64,000 nucleotides of DNA from JBDOQU01 sp039839375 (GTDB lineage Bacteria; Pseudomonadota; Alphaproteobacteria; DSM-16000; Inquilinaceae), in contig NZ_JBDOQU010000006.1 of the NCBI RefSeq assembly GCF_039839375.1, positions 124,001 through 188,000 on the forward strand, read 5' to 3'. The notes below the pieces were generated by a model. That model saw only the letters and a list, made by a program, of their open reading frames with translations. It searched no databases and had not been told where the DNA came from. Positions 43,026-50,647 of this stretch are shown piece by piece. Each line of letters begins with the position of its first letter. Position 1 is the first letter of the stretch. Both the position numbers and the translations under genes were made by a program.

Positions 43026-44822
43026 CGCGCCGTCCGAACGGTCGCGCGCCGGTGCCTTGTACGACGCCAGATTCTGCGCCGTGTTGACCAGCGCGATGTG
43101 GGAGAAGGCCTGCGGGAAGTTGCCGAGCTGACGGTCGACATGCGGATGGTATTCCTCCGCCAGCAGGCCCAGATCGTTGCGCAGCGACAGCAGATAGTCG
43201 AACAGCTTCCTTGCCTCCTCATAGCGCCCCATGAGGATGTAGGCGTCGGCGAGCCAGAAGGAGCAGGCGAGGAACGCCCCCTCGTCTCCTGGCAGGCCGT
43301 CGGTGTCGTGCTCCGTCCGGTAACGCAGCACCAGCCCGTCGACCAGCAACTCCCGTTCGATCATCGCGACGGTGCCGGCGAAGCGCGGGTCCTCGGCGTC
43401 GATGAAGCCGACCTGCGCCATCAGCAGCAGCGACGCATCGACGGTCTTGCCGCCATAATACTGGACGAAACTGTTGAGTTCTGTGTCGAACCCGTTGGCG
43501 CAGACATCGTCATGGATGCGGTCGCGCAATTCCCGCCAGCGATCGACCGGCCCTTCCAGCCCGAACGTCTCCACCGCCTTGACCGCCCGGTCGACCCCGA
43601 CCCACGCCATCATCCGCGAATGGGTGAAATGACGGGGCGGGCCGCGCATCTCCCAGATGCCGGCGTCCGCGCTGTCCCAGATCTCCTCAAGATGACCGAT
43701 GATCGCCTTCTGGAGCGTCCAGCTTTCCTCATAGACCTCCAGCTCATGCTTCCGCGCGACGTGGAGCGCGTCCATCAGCTCTCCATAGACGTCGATCTGA
43801 AGCTGCCCATGCGCGCCGTTGCCGACCCGCACCGGGGCCGACCCCTCATAGCCAGGCAGCCACGGAAGCTCGAATTCCTGCAGCCGGCGTTCGCCGGAGA
43901 TGCCGTACATGATCTGCAGCCGGGACGGCTCCCCCGCCGCCGCCCGCAGCAGCCATTCGCGCCAGGCCCGCGCCTCCTCCCGATAGCCCGAGGTGATGAG
44001 CGCGTAGAGCGTCAGCGTGGCGTCCCTGATCCAACAGAACCGGTAGTCCCAGTTCCTTACCCCGCCGATCTCCTCCGGGAGGGAGGTCGTGGGCGCGGCG
44101 ACGATCCCGCCGGTCGGGCTGTAGGTCATGGCCTTCAGCGTGATGAGCGACCGCGATACGGCCTCGGTCCATTCTCCCACCGGCGCGCAATGGGCCGACC
44201 AGCGCCGCCACCGCGCCTCCGCCTCCGAAAGGGCGATGTCGGCGTCCTGCGGTCCCGGCAGCGGCAGGTGGGACGGGAACCACGTCAGCGTGAACGGGAT
44301 GCGGTCGCCGGCGCGGACGTCGAACTCCCCGCGTGTCTTCATGTCCCGGCCTTCCAGCCGCACCGGCGTCCGGAGTTGCAACCCGTCCGGGCCGGCGATG
44401 GCAGTCAGCCCGTAATCGTGACGCCGCAGCCACGGGATCACATGGCCGTAATCGAGACGTAGGACCAGTTCAGTCCGCATCCGCACCGTGCCGCGATTGC
44501 CGCGCACGATCCGGAACAGCTCCACATTGCCGTCCCGTTCGGGATCGGCGAGGAAATCGATCACGGTCGCCTCGCCTTCCTCCGTCTGGAAGGTGGTCTC
44601 CAGGATCGCCGTTCCTTCCCGGTACTGCCGCCGGACCGCCATCCCGCCTTCGCTGGGGGCGATCAGCCAGCGGCCATTGTCGGCCGATCCCAATATGGCG
44701 GAGAAGCAGGCGGCGCTGTCGAAGCGCGGCAGGCAAAGCCAGTCGATCGACCCGTCGCGGCCGACCAGCGCCGCCGTATGCATGTTGCCGATGAAGCCGT
44801 AATCCTCGATTCGCAGGGCCAT
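42972..44822 (-). CDS. Glycoside hydrolase family 15 protein (glucoamylase/trehalase-like)
   Basis: 616 residues from ATG 44822 (MALRIEDYGFIGNMHTAALV). The N-terminal beta-sandwich precedes the (alpha/alpha)6 barrel. Family blocks include RNWDYRFCWIRDATLTLYAL, the catalytic-loop region NSFVQYYGGKTVDASLLLM, and GNFPQAFSHIALVNTA. There is no signal peptide, so the substrate is cytosolic (trehalose or a maltodextrin). It follows the SDR gene by 14 bases; this SDR plus GH15 pairing recurs in alphaproteobacteria and suggests glucose release followed by oxidation. Confidence 0.93.
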   Translation of the reverse strand: MALRIEDYGFIGNMHTAALVGRDGSIDWLCLPRFDSAACFSAILGSADNGRWLIAPSEGGMAVRRQYREGTAILETTFQTEEGEATVIDFLADPERDGNVELFRIVRGNRGTVRMRTELVLRLDYGHVIPWLRRHDYGLTAIAGPDGLQLRTPVRLEGRDMKTRGEFDVRAGDRIPFTLTWFPSHLPLPGPQDADIALSEAEARWRRWSAHCAPVGEWTEAVSRSLITLKAMTYSPTGGIVAAPTTSLPEEIGGVRNWDYRFCWIRDATLTLYALITSGYREEARAWREWLLRAAAGEPSRLQIMYGISGERRLQEFELPWLPGYEGSAPVRVGNGAHGQLQIDVYGELMDALHVARKHELEVYEESWTLQKAIIGHLEEIWDSADAGIWEMRGPPRHFTHSRMMAWVGVDRAVKAVETFGLEGPVDRWRELRDRIHDDVCANGFDTELNSFVQYYGGKTVDASLLLMAQVGFIDAEDPRFAGTVAMIERELLVDGLVLRYRTEHDTDGLPGDEGAFLACSFWLADAYILMGRYEEARKLFDYLLSLRNDLGLLAEEYHPHVDRQLGNFPQAFSHIALVNTAQNLASYKAPARDRSDGASAETARQPIQTEGRHGI

Positions 44823-44836
44823 CCGTTCTTCTTCCT

Positions 44837-45658
44837 TCAACCGTTGCCGCGAAAACCGGGGTAGAGCATCATCCCGCCATCGACGACGAGGGTCGTGCCG
44901 TTGACATAGTCCGACAGGTCCGACGCCAGCCAGCAGACCGCCTCGGCCACGTCCGCCGGCTCACCGATCCGCCGATAGGGGATGAGCGTCATAAGCTCCT
45001 TCAGGGATTCCTCGTCCTCCCACGCGCCACGGTTGATCGGCGTGCGGATCGCCCCCGGCGCCACGGCATTGACCCGGATCTTCCGGTGCCCGAATTCCTG
45101 GGCAAGCGTTTCGGTCAGCAGCATCACCCCGCCCTTCGAGGCGGCGTAGTTCGCGTGCCCGGCCCAGGGTATCGCCTGGTGGACCGAACTCATCGACACG
45201 ATCTTGCCGACCGCCTTGGAGACCTCCGGCTGCGGCCCGCGACGCAGGAATTCACGTATGGCGGCGCGGGCGCACAGGAACTGGCCGGTCAGGTTGACGT
45301 CGATCACCTTCCGCCACTGGTCGAGCGTCATCTTCTCGAACGGCGCGTCCTGCTGGATGCCCGCATTGTTGACCAGTATGTGGACCGTACCGAACGCGTC
45401 GGCCGCCTTCGCGAACAGGCGCTCCACCTGGTCCTCGCGGCTGACGTCGCCGGCGACGCGTATCGCCTCGCCGCCCGCCGCCTCGATCTCTCCGACGGTG
45501 GCGTCGGCCGCCTCGTCCCCGGAAAGGTAGTTGACCACGACCTTCGCGCCGTGCCCGCCGAACGCCACGGCGGTCGCCCGGCCGATGCCGGAGCTGGCGC
45601 CGGTCACGACCACGACCTGCCCCTCCAGAAGCGGTTTTCCCTCTGTCTTTCCGGCCAT
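44837..45658 (-). CDS. Short-chain dehydrogenase (glucose 1-dehydrogenase-like)
   Basis: 273 residues. The cofactor motif TGASSGIG, the NNAG motif (ILVNNAGIQQDAPF), the catalytic Ser in SMSSVHQ and the YAASK Tyr-Lys pair are all present, as is the PGAIRTPIN loop. It ends GTTLVVDGGMMLYPGFRGNG, like Bacillus-type glucose 1-dehydrogenases. It should oxidise a sugar or polyol with NAD(P). It is the first gene of a two-gene operon with GH15. Confidence 0.93.
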   Translation of the reverse strand: MAGKTEGKPLLEGQVVVVTGASSGIGRATAVAFGGHGAKVVVNYLSGDEAADATVGEIEAAGGEAIRVAGDVSREDQVERLFAKAADAFGTVHILVNNAGIQQDAPFEKMTLDQWRKVIDVNLTGQFLCARAAIREFLRRGPQPEVSKAVGKIVSMSSVHQAIPWAGHANYAASKGGVMLLTETLAQEFGHRKIRVNAVAPGAIRTPINRGAWEDEESLKELMTLIPYRRIGEPADVAEAVCWLASDLSDYVNGTTLVVDGGMMLYPGFRGNG

Positions 45659-45821
45659 CTTTCCGGTCTCTCCTGCTGGTTGTCGACGCGATCCTTCTGA
45701 AACCGTACTAATTCCTACTTATGTCGCGCGGCGCGGCTTCAACCCCGTCGGTGGTCGCCAGGGACGGGCCGTACGCCTATACTGTCCCCCTGTTCCAACG
45801 TCCTTAAGCGAGTTTCGGCCC

Positions 45822-46529
45822 GTGCCTCATATCGTCACCGCCTTCGGCAACGAACTCCGCGATGTCCGCGAAGCCATCATGGCGATGGGAAAGCTGGCGC
45901 ACGAACAGGTGGCCGGGGCGGTGGACGCGCTTCTGCGCCTGGATTCGGACGCGGCGACGATCGTGCTGAAGCGCGATGCGGAGATGGACGCGCTGGAGCG
46001 GCAGGTGAATGAAACCGTCTTCCGGTTGCTGGCGCTGCGTTCCCCGCTGGCCAACGATCTGCGGCGCACGATCGCCGCGATGAAGATCGCCGCGGATATG
46101 GAGCGTATCGGCGACTATGCGGCGAACATCGCCAAACGCTCGCTCACCCTGTCCCAGGTCGGCCCGCTGATCGCCGCCGATCAGTTCCGGACCATGAGCG
46201 AGAAGGTGCTGGAGATCCTGGACGAGGTCGCCCAGGCCTATATCGACCGCGACGCCGCCCTGGCCGTTTCGGCCTGGAGCCGCGACCATGAGGTCGACGC
46301 GCTGCACACCGCCGTCTTCCAGGACATCGTCGAACGCATGATCGACGATCCCAAGCTCTGCTCCACGGGGACGCATCTCCTGTTCATCTCGAAGAACATC
46401 GAACGCATCGGCGACCACGCGACAAATGTGGCGGAGAACGTCCACTTCCTGGTCAGCGGCCACACCATCAGCGGCGACCGTCCCAAGGAGGACGAAGCCA
46501 GCCTGACCGTGGTGAAGGTGGACCAATAG
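45822..46529 (+). CDS. phoU: Phosphate signalling protein PhoU
   Basis: 235 residues from GTG 45822 (PHIVTAFGNELRDVREAIMA). The two three-helix PhoU repeats each contain the metal-binding pattern, ADMERIGDYAANIA and KNIERIGDHATNVAEN. PhoU restrains the PhoR/PhoB response and the Pst transporter when phosphate is sufficient. It usually ends the pst operon; here neither pst nor phoBR is present, so it is either relocated or a second copy. Confidence 0.93.
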   Translation: MPHIVTAFGNELRDVREAIMAMGKLAHEQVAGAVDALLRLDSDAATIVLKRDAEMDALERQVNETVFRLLALRSPLANDLRRTIAAMKIAADMERIGDYAANIAKRSLTLSQVGPLIAADQFRTMSEKVLEILDEVAQAYIDRDAALAVSAWSRDHEVDALHTAVFQDIVERMIDDPKLCSTGTHLLFISKNIERIGDHATNVAENVHFLVSGHTISGDRPKEDEASLTVVKVDQ

Positions 46530-46533
46530 CTTA

Positions 46534-46635
46534 CCCCTCACCCTCCCGCTTCGCGGGCCCCTCCCTCTCCCACGGAGGGGAGAGGGGAAAGTTGCTAGCC
46601 CTCTCCCCTCCGTGGGAGAGGGTTGGGTGAGGGGG
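46534..46635. repeat. REP-like family 2 element, copy 2
   Basis: About 102 bp, the same architecture as 34582-34681 with a perfect 24-bp inverted repeat beginning CCCTCTCCCACGGAGG. Relative to copy 1 the inner stem changes from CAAGG/CCTTG to CGGAGG/CCTCCG on both arms, so pairing is kept. It sits between phoU and the epimerase-like gene. Confidence 0.85.
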
Positions 46636-46669
46636 CGTTGGTTTTTCAACCCTCAACAACGGCACGCTC

Positions 46670-47581
46670 ATGCCCCAAGCCTCCCCGGATATCGTCACCC
46701 TCCGCCATGGCGGCCTGACCGTGGAAATCTGCCCACAGATCGGCGGGGCGATCACGGCCTTCCATGAAAGCGGACCCGCCGGCCGGGTGGATTGGATGCG
46801 GCCGACGCCGGAAGAGGCGATTGCCCGGCGATCGGTGCTTGAGACGGCATGCTTCCCGCTGGTCCCGTTCTCCAACCGTATCCGTGAAGGCCGGCTGCGG
46901 TTCATGGGGAAGACCTATTCCCTCCCGCTCAACCACCCGCCGGAGCGTCACAGCCTGCATGGCGACGGCTGGCAAAATCCCTGGCGGCTGGAGGAAGCCG
47001 ACAGAACGAAGGCCGTGCTGGCGTTCGACGGACCGGCCGATGGCTATCCCTTCCCCTATTCGGCGCGGCAGGTCATGGAATTGTCCGAAGCCGGGCTTCG
47101 GCACACGATCGAGGTGACGAATCGCGGCGACGGGCCGATGCCTGCCGGTATCGGCCTCCACCCCTATTTCCCGCGGCGGGAGGACACGGTTCTGACCGCC
47201 CCGGTAGACGGCATGTGGGAGACGGACGGGGAAGTCATGCCGGTGCGGCTACTGGTCCCGCCACCGGCGGAGAACGATCTTGGGCGCGGCGTCCGACCGG
47301 CTGACGCCCGCATGGACAACGGCTTCTCCGGCTGGACCGGTGCTGCCCGCCTCGACTGGCCCGGCGAGAACCGCTCGCTCGCCATCTCCGCCGAACCGCC
47401 GCTGTCGATGCTGGTCGTCTACTCCCCCGACGCGCCCTATTTCTGCGTGGAGCCGGTAAGCCACATGACAGACGCCTTCAACCGCGCCGAAGACGGCGAG
47501 CGTCATACCGGAACGGTGGTCCTGGCTCCGGACGAGACGCTATCAGGCAGCGCGACCTTCACGCCTCGCCTGGGTGAGTGA
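46670..47581 (+). CDS. Aldose 1-epimerase family protein
   Basis: 303 residues. The galactose-mutarotase fold shows PLVPFSNRIREGRLRFMGK, the active-site RHSLHGDGWQNPW with its His, IGLHPYFPRR with the second His, and CVEPVSHMTDAFNRAED near the end with the catalytic Glu. It should interconvert alpha- and beta-anomers of an aldose or act on a hexose-6-phosphate. It begins 35 bases after a REP-like hairpin. Confidence 0.9.
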   Translation: MPQASPDIVTLRHGGLTVEICPQIGGAITAFHESGPAGRVDWMRPTPEEAIARRSVLETACFPLVPFSNRIREGRLRFMGKTYSLPLNHPPERHSLHGDGWQNPWRLEEADRTKAVLAFDGPADGYPFPYSARQVMELSEAGLRHTIEVTNRGDGPMPAGIGLHPYFPRREDTVLTAPVDGMWETDGEVMPVRLLVPPPAENDLGRGVRPADARMDNGFSGWTGAARLDWPGENRSLAISAEPPLSMLVVYSPDAPYFCVEPVSHMTDAFNRAEDGERHTGTVVLAPDETLSGSATFTPRLGE

Positions 47582-47598
47582 TGATACTCCCCCTTCCC

Positions 47599-47716
47599 GT
47601 CATTCCAGCGGAGGCTGGAATCCATAGGTCCTCGCCGCTCCGCCGGCGGCGAAGAAACGGGCGCGGTCCCGGCGTCCTTCGACACCGCATGGATGCTGGA
47701 TCAAGTCCAGCATGAC
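47599..47716 (-). repeat. REP-like family 1 element, copy 3 (inverted)
   Basis: 118 bp starting GTCAT and ending ATGAC. The hairpin ATTCCAGC-n4-GCTGGAAT marks one end and ATGCTGGA-TCAAG-TCCAGCAT the other. The reverse complement aligns along its whole length with copies 1 and 2 near 19 kb. Confidence 0.85.
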
Positions 47717-47762
47717 GGTGTAGAGAGGGCGAAAGCCCTTCCCGATCCATCCAATCAGTTAC

Positions 47763-47783
47763 TTGCGAACAATTCTCATTTGC
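47763..47783. promoter_or_regulatory. Fur-type box A
   Basis: TTGCGAACAATTCTCATTTGC resembles a 19-bp Fur box (TGCGAAtgATTcTCATT pattern). It lies directly upstream of the -35 of the candidate sRNA promoter. Confidence 0.55.
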
Positions 47784-47785
47784 TG

Positions 47786-47813
47786 TTGCATTCCGCCGAG
47801 AAGCGTCTATGCT
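47786..47813 (+). promoter_or_regulatory. Promoter of the candidate Fur-controlled sRNA
   Basis: TTGCAT (47786-47791), 16 bases, TATGCT (47808-47813). It is flanked by Fur-type box A upstream and box B just past the expected start site near 47820. Confidence 0.5.
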
Positions 47814-47824
47814 CCGCTCATCGG

Positions 47825-47847
47825 TTGCGAATGATTTTCATTACGAA
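47825..47847. promoter_or_regulatory. Fur-type box B
   Basis: TTGCGAATGATTTTCATT followed by ACGAA is close to the classical Fur consensus (hexamers of the GATAAT/ATTATC type). It overlaps the predicted start of the candidate sRNA. Confidence 0.65.
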
Positions 47848-47921
47848 CGTAGTGATGGTCGCCCGTCTCCTCTTCCTCACTCGGTCGGGGCGGAATCGCA
47901 ATCAAACTCTCCCAAACGACT

Positions 47922-47955
47922 GGGCGCGACCGGCGACGGCGCGCCCTTCTTTTTT
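47922..47955 (+). terminator. Intrinsic terminator of the candidate sRNA
   Basis: GGGCGCG (47922-47928) pairs with CGCGCCC (47940-47946), followed by TTCTTTTTTG. It precedes the fbpA promoter, so it ends an upstream transcript. Confidence 0.7.
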
Positions 47956-47991
47956 GCGGCGGCTCCGTCTCCGGCGGACGTGCGACCCATA

Positions 47992-48020
47992 TCGACAATG
48001 ATAATCAATCTCACTAAAGT
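47992..48020 (+). promoter_or_regulatory. fbpA promoter with Fur-type box C
   Basis: TCGACA (47992-47997), a 17-base spacer and TAAAGT (48015-48020). The spacer region 47993-48013 contains ACAATGATAATCAATCTCA, a strong Fur-box match. The same design, box inside the spacer, occurs at irpA. Confidence 0.65.
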
Positions 48021-48057
48021 TCGACCGTTCCGCCAACCTCAACAATGAGGCGATGAC

Positions 48058-49056
48058 ATGAACCGTACGCGCGTCACGCTGGCCGCGACCCTGGCCGCCG
48101 CCCTCCTTGGTCCGGTCTCCGCCGCTTCGGCCCAGGAGCTGATCCTCTATTCCGGACGGGGGGAATCCCTGGTCGACCCCCTTGTCCGCGCCTTCGAGGA
48201 GCAGTCCGGCGTCACGGTGAATGTCCGCTATGGCGGCACCGCGGAGCTGGCCATCCTGTTGCAGGAGGAAGGCGAAGCCAGCCCGGCCGACGTGTTCTGG
48301 GCGCAGGATCCGGGCGCGCTGGGCGCGGTTTCGGACCTGTTCGCGCCGCTGCCGGAAGAGATCCTGAGCCGGGTGCCCGACGCCTTCCATGACGAGAACG
48401 GGAAATGGATCGGCGCCTCCGCCCGCGCCCGCACGCTGGTCTATTCCACCGAGCGCGTGACCGAGAACGAACTGCCGGACAGCATCCTGGACCTGACCGG
48501 CGAAACCTATCGGGGCCGGGTCGGCTGGGCGCCGACCAACGGATCGTTCCAGGCGCACCTCACCGCCATGCGCGTGGTGCTGGGCGAGGAGGCGACCCGC
48601 GAATGGCTGGAAGGCATGATCGCCAACGACATCCAGGCCTATTCGAACAATACCGCGCAGGTGCAGGCGGTCGCCGATGGGGAGATAGATTTCGGCCTGC
48701 CGAACCATTATTACCTGCTGCGATTCAAATCGACCGATCCGGACTTCCCCGTGGCCCAGACCCATTTCGAGGATGGCGACATCGGCAACCTTCTGATGGT
48801 CGCCGGCGTCGGCGTGCTCGCCTCGTCCAACCAGCCGGATCTCGCGCTGCAGTTCGTCGATTTCCTGCTGTCGCCGGAGGCCCAGCAATATTTCGCCGAT
48901 GAGGTCCACGAATATCCGGTGACGGACGAGGTGAGCCGCAATCCGATGCTGGAAAGCCAGGAGGATCTGGAGGCGGCGGCCGTCGATGTCGACCTCAACG
49001 ATCTCGACGATCTGGACGGCACGCTCGACATGCTGCGCGACGTGGGGCTGCTCTGA
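48058..49056 (+). CDS. fbpA: Ferric iron ABC transporter, periplasmic binding protein
   Basis: 332 residues. The signal peptide LAAALLGPVSAASA precedes ELILYSGRGESLVDPLVRAF, the usual start of FbpA/FutA-type ferric binding proteins. The paired tyrosines that bind Fe(III) are in FGLPNHYYLLRFKS. TAELAILLQEEGEASPADVF is the expected ligand-cleft block. It delivers periplasmic Fe(III) to FbpB/FbpC. GAGG precedes the ATG, and a Fur-type box lies in the promoter. Confidence 0.95.
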   Translation: MNRTRVTLAATLAAALLGPVSAASAQELILYSGRGESLVDPLVRAFEEQSGVTVNVRYGGTAELAILLQEEGEASPADVFWAQDPGALGAVSDLFAPLPEEILSRVPDAFHDENGKWIGASARARTLVYSTERVTENELPDSILDLTGETYRGRVGWAPTNGSFQAHLTAMRVVLGEEATREWLEGMIANDIQAYSNNTAQVQAVADGEIDFGLPNHYYLLRFKSTDPDFPVAQTHFEDGDIGNLLMVAGVGVLASSNQPDLALQFVDFLLSPEAQQYFADEVHEYPVTDEVSRNPMLESQEDLEAAAVDVDLNDLDDLDGTLDMLRDVGLL

Positions 49057-49130
49057 CATCCCTGGCTGCCGCAACGCCGCGTAGCGTCCGGCCGCCGGCC
49101 ATCATTCTCATCCCGGCCTTCGCGGCCGGG

Positions 49131-50636
49131 ATGGGGATGCTTGTCCCCCTTGTCTACCTTGTCGTCAGAGCGCTGGACGCCGAGCCAGCGGTGCTGTGGG
49201 ACCTGATCGTCCGACCGCGAACGGCGGCACTGTTCGCCAACACGATTGCGCTGACGTTGGGCGTGCTGGCCTTCACGACGGCCATCGCCCTGCCGCTCGC
49301 CTGGCTGACGACGCGGTCGGACCTTGCCGGCCGGAAGGCCGTCACCGTTCTGGCCGCCCTGCCTCTAGCGGTGCCGGGCTATGTAATGGCCTACGCGCTG
49401 ATCGGGCTCAGCGGCAATTACGGCTTCATGGCGCAGGTCGTGGGCATCCGCCTGCCCCGGCCGGAAGGCTATTGGGGGGCGGTGCTGGCGCTCGGCCTCT
49501 ATACCTTCCCCTATCTTTTCCTCAATCTGCGGGCGGCGCTGAGCGGCCTCGATCCCAGCCTGGCGGAAAGCGCCCGCAGCCTGGGCTGCACACCCTGGCA
49601 GACGTTCCGAAGGGTGACGCTACCGCACCTCAAGCCGGCCTTCTTCTCCGGCTGGCTGGTCATCGGCCTCTATACGCTGGGCGATTTCGGCGCGGTGGCG
49701 CTGATGCGCTTCGAGGCCTTCTCCTATGTCATCTACACCCAATATTCCGGCGCGTTCGACCGGGTCTACGCCGCCTGGTTGTCGATCCTGCTGATGACTG
49801 TTTCCCTTTCGATGATCTGGATCGAAGGCAAGGCGCGCAGCGGGCTTGAACTGGCGCGCACCGGCACTGGCTCCGAACGCCGATTCACGCCGATCAGGTT
49901 GGGCCGCTGGACGCCTCTTGCCTGGGGTTTTATCGCGCTGGTCGTCCTGGCTTCGCTTGGCTTGCCGGCCGCCGTGCTTTCCTTCTGGCTGTCGCTGGAA
50001 CCCGTGCTGCCCAGCCTGCCGGACCTGCTGGAGGGGTTCCTCCATTCGATCGCCGCCGCGGTCCCCGCCGCCATCCTGGCCGGCCTGCTGGCCCTGCCGA
50101 TCGCCTACCTGACGGTGCGCCACCCGTCGCGTCCGGCGACCCTGATCGACCGTCTGGCCTTTCTGGGCTACGCGACGCCGCCGCTGACCTTCGCGCTGGC
50201 CATGGTGTTCTTCTCGCTCGGCGCGGTCCCCTGGCTTTACCAGAGCCTGGCGCTGCTCATCATCGCCTACGCCCTTCATTTCCTTGTGCTGGCGCTGGGG
50301 CCGATCCGCAGTTCGCTACTCCAGGCCCGGCCGGCGCTGGAGGAATCGGCGCGGTCGCTGGGCTACGGACCGGTGCGGGCCTTCGCCCACGCGGTCTTGC
50401 CGCTGCTCCGGCGCGGGATCGTCGCCGGCATGGCGCTGGTCTTCATCATCGCGATGAAGGAGCTTCCGATCGCCTTCCTGCTGTCCCCCGCCGGCTTCAG
50501 GACGCTGGCCATCAACGTCTTCAGCCGGACGGTGGAAGGGATGCTGGCGAACGCCGCGCCCTATGCCGCCGCCATCGTAATATTTTCGGGTTTGATGATC
50601 GGTGTGGTATTGGCCCATGAAGGCAAACGCGAGTAA
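49131..50636 (+). CDS. fbpB: Ferric iron ABC transporter permease
   Basis: 501 residues from ATG 49131, a fused permease with two sets of transmembrane helices. Both EAA loops are visible: SLAESARSLGCTPWQTFRRV and LEESARSLGYGPVRAFAHAV. This ATG cuts the first transmembrane helix short. The frame stays open back to CTG 49053, which overlaps the fbpA stop (CTGA) and would add about 26 residues completing that helix (RPPAIILIPAFAAG), so the true start may be a non-ATG codon there. The product moves Fe(III) across the inner membrane. Confidence 0.92.
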   Translation: MGMLVPLVYLVVRALDAEPAVLWDLIVRPRTAALFANTIALTLGVLAFTTAIALPLAWLTTRSDLAGRKAVTVLAALPLAVPGYVMAYALIGLSGNYGFMAQVVGIRLPRPEGYWGAVLALGLYTFPYLFLNLRAALSGLDPSLAESARSLGCTPWQTFRRVTLPHLKPAFFSGWLVIGLYTLGDFGAVALMRFEAFSYVIYTQYSGAFDRVYAAWLSILLMTVSLSMIWIEGKARSGLELARTGTGSERRFTPIRLGRWTPLAWGFIALVVLASLGLPAAVLSFWLSLEPVLPSLPDLLEGFLHSIAAAVPAAILAGLLALPIAYLTVRHPSRPATLIDRLAFLGYATPPLTFALAMVFFSLGAVPWLYQSLALLIIAYALHFLVLALGPIRSSLLQARPALEESARSLGYGPVRAFAHAVLPLLRRGIVAGMALVFIIAMKELPIAFLLSPAGFRTLAINVFSRTVEGMLANAAPYAAAIVIFSGLMIGVVLAHEGKRE

Positions 50637-50647
50637 GAGGCATTCCC

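Larger units (their letters stand above)
47820..47955 (+). ncRNA. Candidate iron-responsive small RNA
   Basis: A roughly 136-base unit bounded by a promoter flanked by Fur-type boxes and by an intrinsic terminator. Hairpin 1 has the stem CGCCC/GGGCG (47860-47864 with 47888-47892) and presents the pyrimidine-rich loop sequence CTCCTCTTCCTCAC, complementary to Shine-Dalgarno sequences. The terminator hairpin follows at 47922-47946 with a T-rich tail. A short ORF starting at ATG 47831 is open but has no ribosome binding site that I can see. The ncRNA call is inference from layout and structure; no family match is claimed. Confidence 0.4.
47582..48057. other. 476-base iron-control region upstream of fbpA
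   Basis: No long gene is supported. In order it holds repeat family 1 copy 3, Fur-type box A, a TTGCAT-N16-TATGCT promoter, Fur-type box B, a candidate sRNA with a rho-independent terminator, and the fbpA promoter with Fur-type box C. Confidence 0.75.

Noticed and set aside
45531..45821. 97-codon N-terminal extension of PhoU
   Set aside because: It overlaps the SDR promoter region and the family starts at the GTG at 45822.
47693..48001. ORF of about 100 codons across the Fur-box region
   Set aside because: It crosses a repeat, two promoters and a terminator, has no ribosome binding site and no recognisable domain.
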